Source: an uncultured Bacteroidia bacterium (GTDB taxonomy: Bacteria; Bacteroidota; Bacteroidia; Bacteroidales; UBA932). From it: a stretch of 14,576 bases of DNA. The notes under the pieces were generated by a model that was given only the letters and a program-made list of their open reading frames with translations, searched no databases and was not told where the DNA came from. The position numbers were made by a program, and so were the translations under genes. Shown here one piece after another: positions 12,815 through 14,576 of the stretch. The stretch spans positions 1-14,576 of the forward strand of contig CADBUS010000156.1 of assembly GCA_902797895.1 (NCBI GenBank), in the 5' to 3' direction. Each line of letters starts with the position of its first letter. Position 1 is the stretch's first letter.

Positions 12815-14576
12815 TTATTTGACGTTTTTATGTTGTTTTTCTTCTTGAATTAGTTTATCCAGTTTTTTTTCTAAATCGTCTTTTCCCATTATTTTAGAGG
12901 TATTAAAACAAAAGTATCTTTCTGTTTCGTATGATTTAGAAGAGTCCTTTATTTTGACGGAAAAATCCTCCAATGTAAGATAAATATAATCATTTCTATT
13001 CCATTGAAAATAAAAGTCACACGACTCTGCATTCTTATTATATTTAAAATTAATATCCCAACCTTTTAAAAAAGGATAGTCTTTTATCTTTTGCCCGGAC
13101 TCAACTTTATTTTCAGAAATAAGTTCTGAAAGCAATTTATTCCTATGAATAGAATCGTCTTCCTCATCATTATCCAACAAAATACCGTCTTTATAGTAAG
13201 GATATATTGCCCAGTGATTACCCAAGCGCTTACGATTCTTAATACGAGACGATTTTTGATTTTCGGCAATATAGTTCAATAAATTGGTATTATATAAATT
13301 CTTGTACATCAAGCAATCGTCACCTCGCTCCTCTATTTCAAGGTTTCCCATCAGTATTTTATTAACAGCCGTTTTCCAATTCTCATCCGTATTTAATAAG
13401 ATATGTTCCTTCCATGTATTATGCTCATTGTCAAAGACGAATCTCTCTTCGTCTCTTATTTTACTTATATCATTTACATGGAATAAGACGGCTTTCAGTA
13501 ATAAAACATTCGTTTTATACTTGCTGTAGCCCTCATCTTTCACACCATTTTCATCAAAATACTTCTGTACATTTGCCCATTTAGTATCAAACTTATTATT
13601 CCAATCTATATTTCCTTCGCCATCTGTAAACAAGAATCGTATTGCACCTTTGAAGAAAGCGTATTTTTCGGCTTCTATGATGATTTCTTCCCAAGTTTGA
13701 TAGTCGGAACCATCTGCTTTTTTGCAAGAACCATTGTATTCGCGCAAAGCACCATTTTTGTCAAGGATTATTTGTTGGGCTTTGGCGATTTCTTCTGCAA
13801 CTTGTTCTTTGGCGAAATTGGATTCGACTTGTAATTGTGGATTTGATAAGAATTTATAAATATCGTGAGAATGTTTTGCCAGTTCATCAATTAGGCGCAT
13901 AGCACCTATCATTGCTGGAATTGTCTCTATTCCAGAATTTTCTACAATGTTCCAAACCACACGCATCCATCGTTTAAACGATATGCTATCAAAAGCACTC
14001 TTTTCAAAATATCTGCAAACTGCGAGAAAAACTACTCTTTCTTTTTGTCCTAAAGTCGTGATATTACCTGTCTCGTCGTATTTGGGAATAAAGTCAAATT
14101 TGGAATCAACCCATATGGGAAAGTAGGTGTTCAAACAGTTGTTCCCCTCGAAAAACTTGCAACCAGATTTTAATTTTAAATTATCTAATGTTTTACTAAG
14201 CGATGTGAAGAAATTAAGTGAAATTGCTTTATCGTCTTTATCGTCATGAATCAGGTATTTATCAAATCCAGAATATTGTAACCGAGAATCATCACCTTTT
14301 TCTCCATACAGATGTCTGAATGCACCATTCTCCTTTTCAAGGTTGTCCACAGATAAGTATGTTTTATCTTCTTTCTTGGCGCAGATTAACTCCTGAAGGA
14401 AATACCTATTAATAAATGCGAAGTAGATTTCATCTATTTTGCCTTCTTTGGACTTGTTTTTCCAAAAAATATCCGTCCAATCTGTATCTATTTTTATTGG
14501 AATGCCACTTTCGGGGTCTATAAGTTTCTTCCATTCTGCACGTACTGACCCTTCTAACGATTCGTCCTCCGCTTGA
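12815..14576 (-). CDS. DUF262/GmrSD-like protein, C-terminal 586 residues (N-terminus beyond window)
   Basis: The frame is open to the window edge, so the true start is outside. A GTG at 14350 is an internal Val codon, not the start. Counting visible residues from the edge, the block DTDWTDIFWKNKSKEGKIDE (30-49) followed by FAFINRYFLQELI resembles the W-D/T-x-x-FW ... D-x-x-F-x-x-F-x-R segment found after the ParB-like DGQQR domain in DUF262 proteins. The defining DGQQR motif would lie upstream and is not visible. The rest is a long, charged, helical region, followed by a beta-rich tail (SCDFYFQWNRNDYIYLTLEDF) and a Lys-rich end. No HNH (DUF1524) motif is seen at the C-terminus, unlike classical GmrD parts; the separate nuclease-like gene 1 bp downstream could supply cleavage. 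DUF262 proteins such as GmrSD restrict phage with modified DNA. Family assignment is moderate. Confidence 0.55.
   Translation of the reverse strand, partial: QAEDESLEGSVRAEWKKLIDPESGIPIKIDTDWTDIFWKNKSKEGKIDEIYFAFINRYFLQELICAKKEDKTYLSVDNLEKENGAFRHLYGEKGDDSRLQYSGFDKYLIHDDKDDKAISLNFFTSLSKTLDNLKLKSGCKFFEGNNCLNTYFPIWVDSKFDFIPKYDETGNITTLGQKERVVFLAVCRYFEKSAFDSISFKRWMRVVWNIVENSGIETIPAMIGAMRLIDELAKHSHDIYKFLSNPQLQVESNFAKEQVAEEIAKAQQIILDKNGALREYNGSCKKADGSDYQTWEEIIIEAEKYAFFKGAIRFLFTDGEGNIDWNNKFDTKWANVQKYFDENGVKDEGYSKYKTNVLLLKAVLFHVNDISKIRDEERFVFDNEHNTWKEHILLNTDENWKTAVNKILMGNLEIEERGDDCLMYKNLYNTNLLNYIAENQKSSRIKNRKRLGNHWAIYPYYKDGILLDNDEEDDSIHRNKLLSELISENKVESGQKIKDYPFLKGWDINFKYNKNAESCDFYFQWNRNDYIYLTLEDFSVKIKDSSKSYETERYFCFNTSKIMGKDDLEKKLDKLIQEEKQHKNVK

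Noticed and set aside
14348..14350. GTG as the start of the DUF262-like gene
   Set aside because: The same frame stays open with protein-like sequence to the window edge, so this is an internal Val codon.

Overview
The window looks like a chromosomal segment from a member of the Bacteroidota, probably Bacteroidales. The house-keeping proteins read like that group, and several upstream regions carry TAnnTTTG-type -7 boxes (TATATTTG, TATCTTTG) instead of TATAAT. Shine-Dalgarno-like sites are weak or absent. No tRNA, rRNA, transposase or CRISPR array was seen.

Layout. (1) Positions 1-295 are non-coding and repeat-rich: a GC-rich hairpin, a dispersed-type inverted repeat and a degenerate 17-18 bp tandem array that runs into the rsmG stop codon. 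(2) Positions 296-7541 are a tight run of seven genes, all on the minus strand, in the order trpS, tlpA-like thioredoxin, FecE-like ABC ATPase, queD-like, polA, ECF-type sigma factor, rsmG. Gaps are only 3-46 bp. A Bacteroidota-type promoter lies just before trpS and could drive the whole run. (3) Positions 7542-7841 are an intergenic stretch with a second TATATTTG box on the plus strand and what looks like a short, frameshifted coding remnant. (4) Positions 7842-8945 encode an exported protein of unknown family on the plus strand. (5) Positions 8966-12028 hold, on the minus strand, a WYL-domain transcription regulator followed by a large classical-clade AAA+ ATPase. Each has a perfect 10-bp inverted repeat with GTGCC/GGCAC half-sites just upstream, and a 14-bp tandem array lies between them. 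(6) Positions 12118-14576 hold an AT-rich minus-strand pair: a DUF262/GmrSD-like protein cut off by the window edge, and a PD-(D/E)XK nuclease-like protein starting 1 bp after its stop.

Functionally, region 2 is core metabolism and information processing: tRNA charging, envelope redox, import ATPase, queuosine/pterin chemistry, DNA repair, transcription and 16S rRNA methylation. Regions 5-6 look accessory. A WYL regulator and AAA+ ATPase sit beside a DUF262 plus nuclease-like pair of lower GC (about one third GC in hand-sampled lines, against 50-60% in lines sampled from region 2). This fits a genome-defence-like island, but that role is inferred, not shown.

The most interesting points are: the matched inverted repeats upstream of the WYL and AAA genes, whose distal half-site sits exactly 26 bp from the -7 TTTG in both; the 14-bp tandem array between these genes; the nuclease/DUF262 pair; and a PolA whose 3'-5' proofreading domain seems to have lost all its metal-binding acidic residues.
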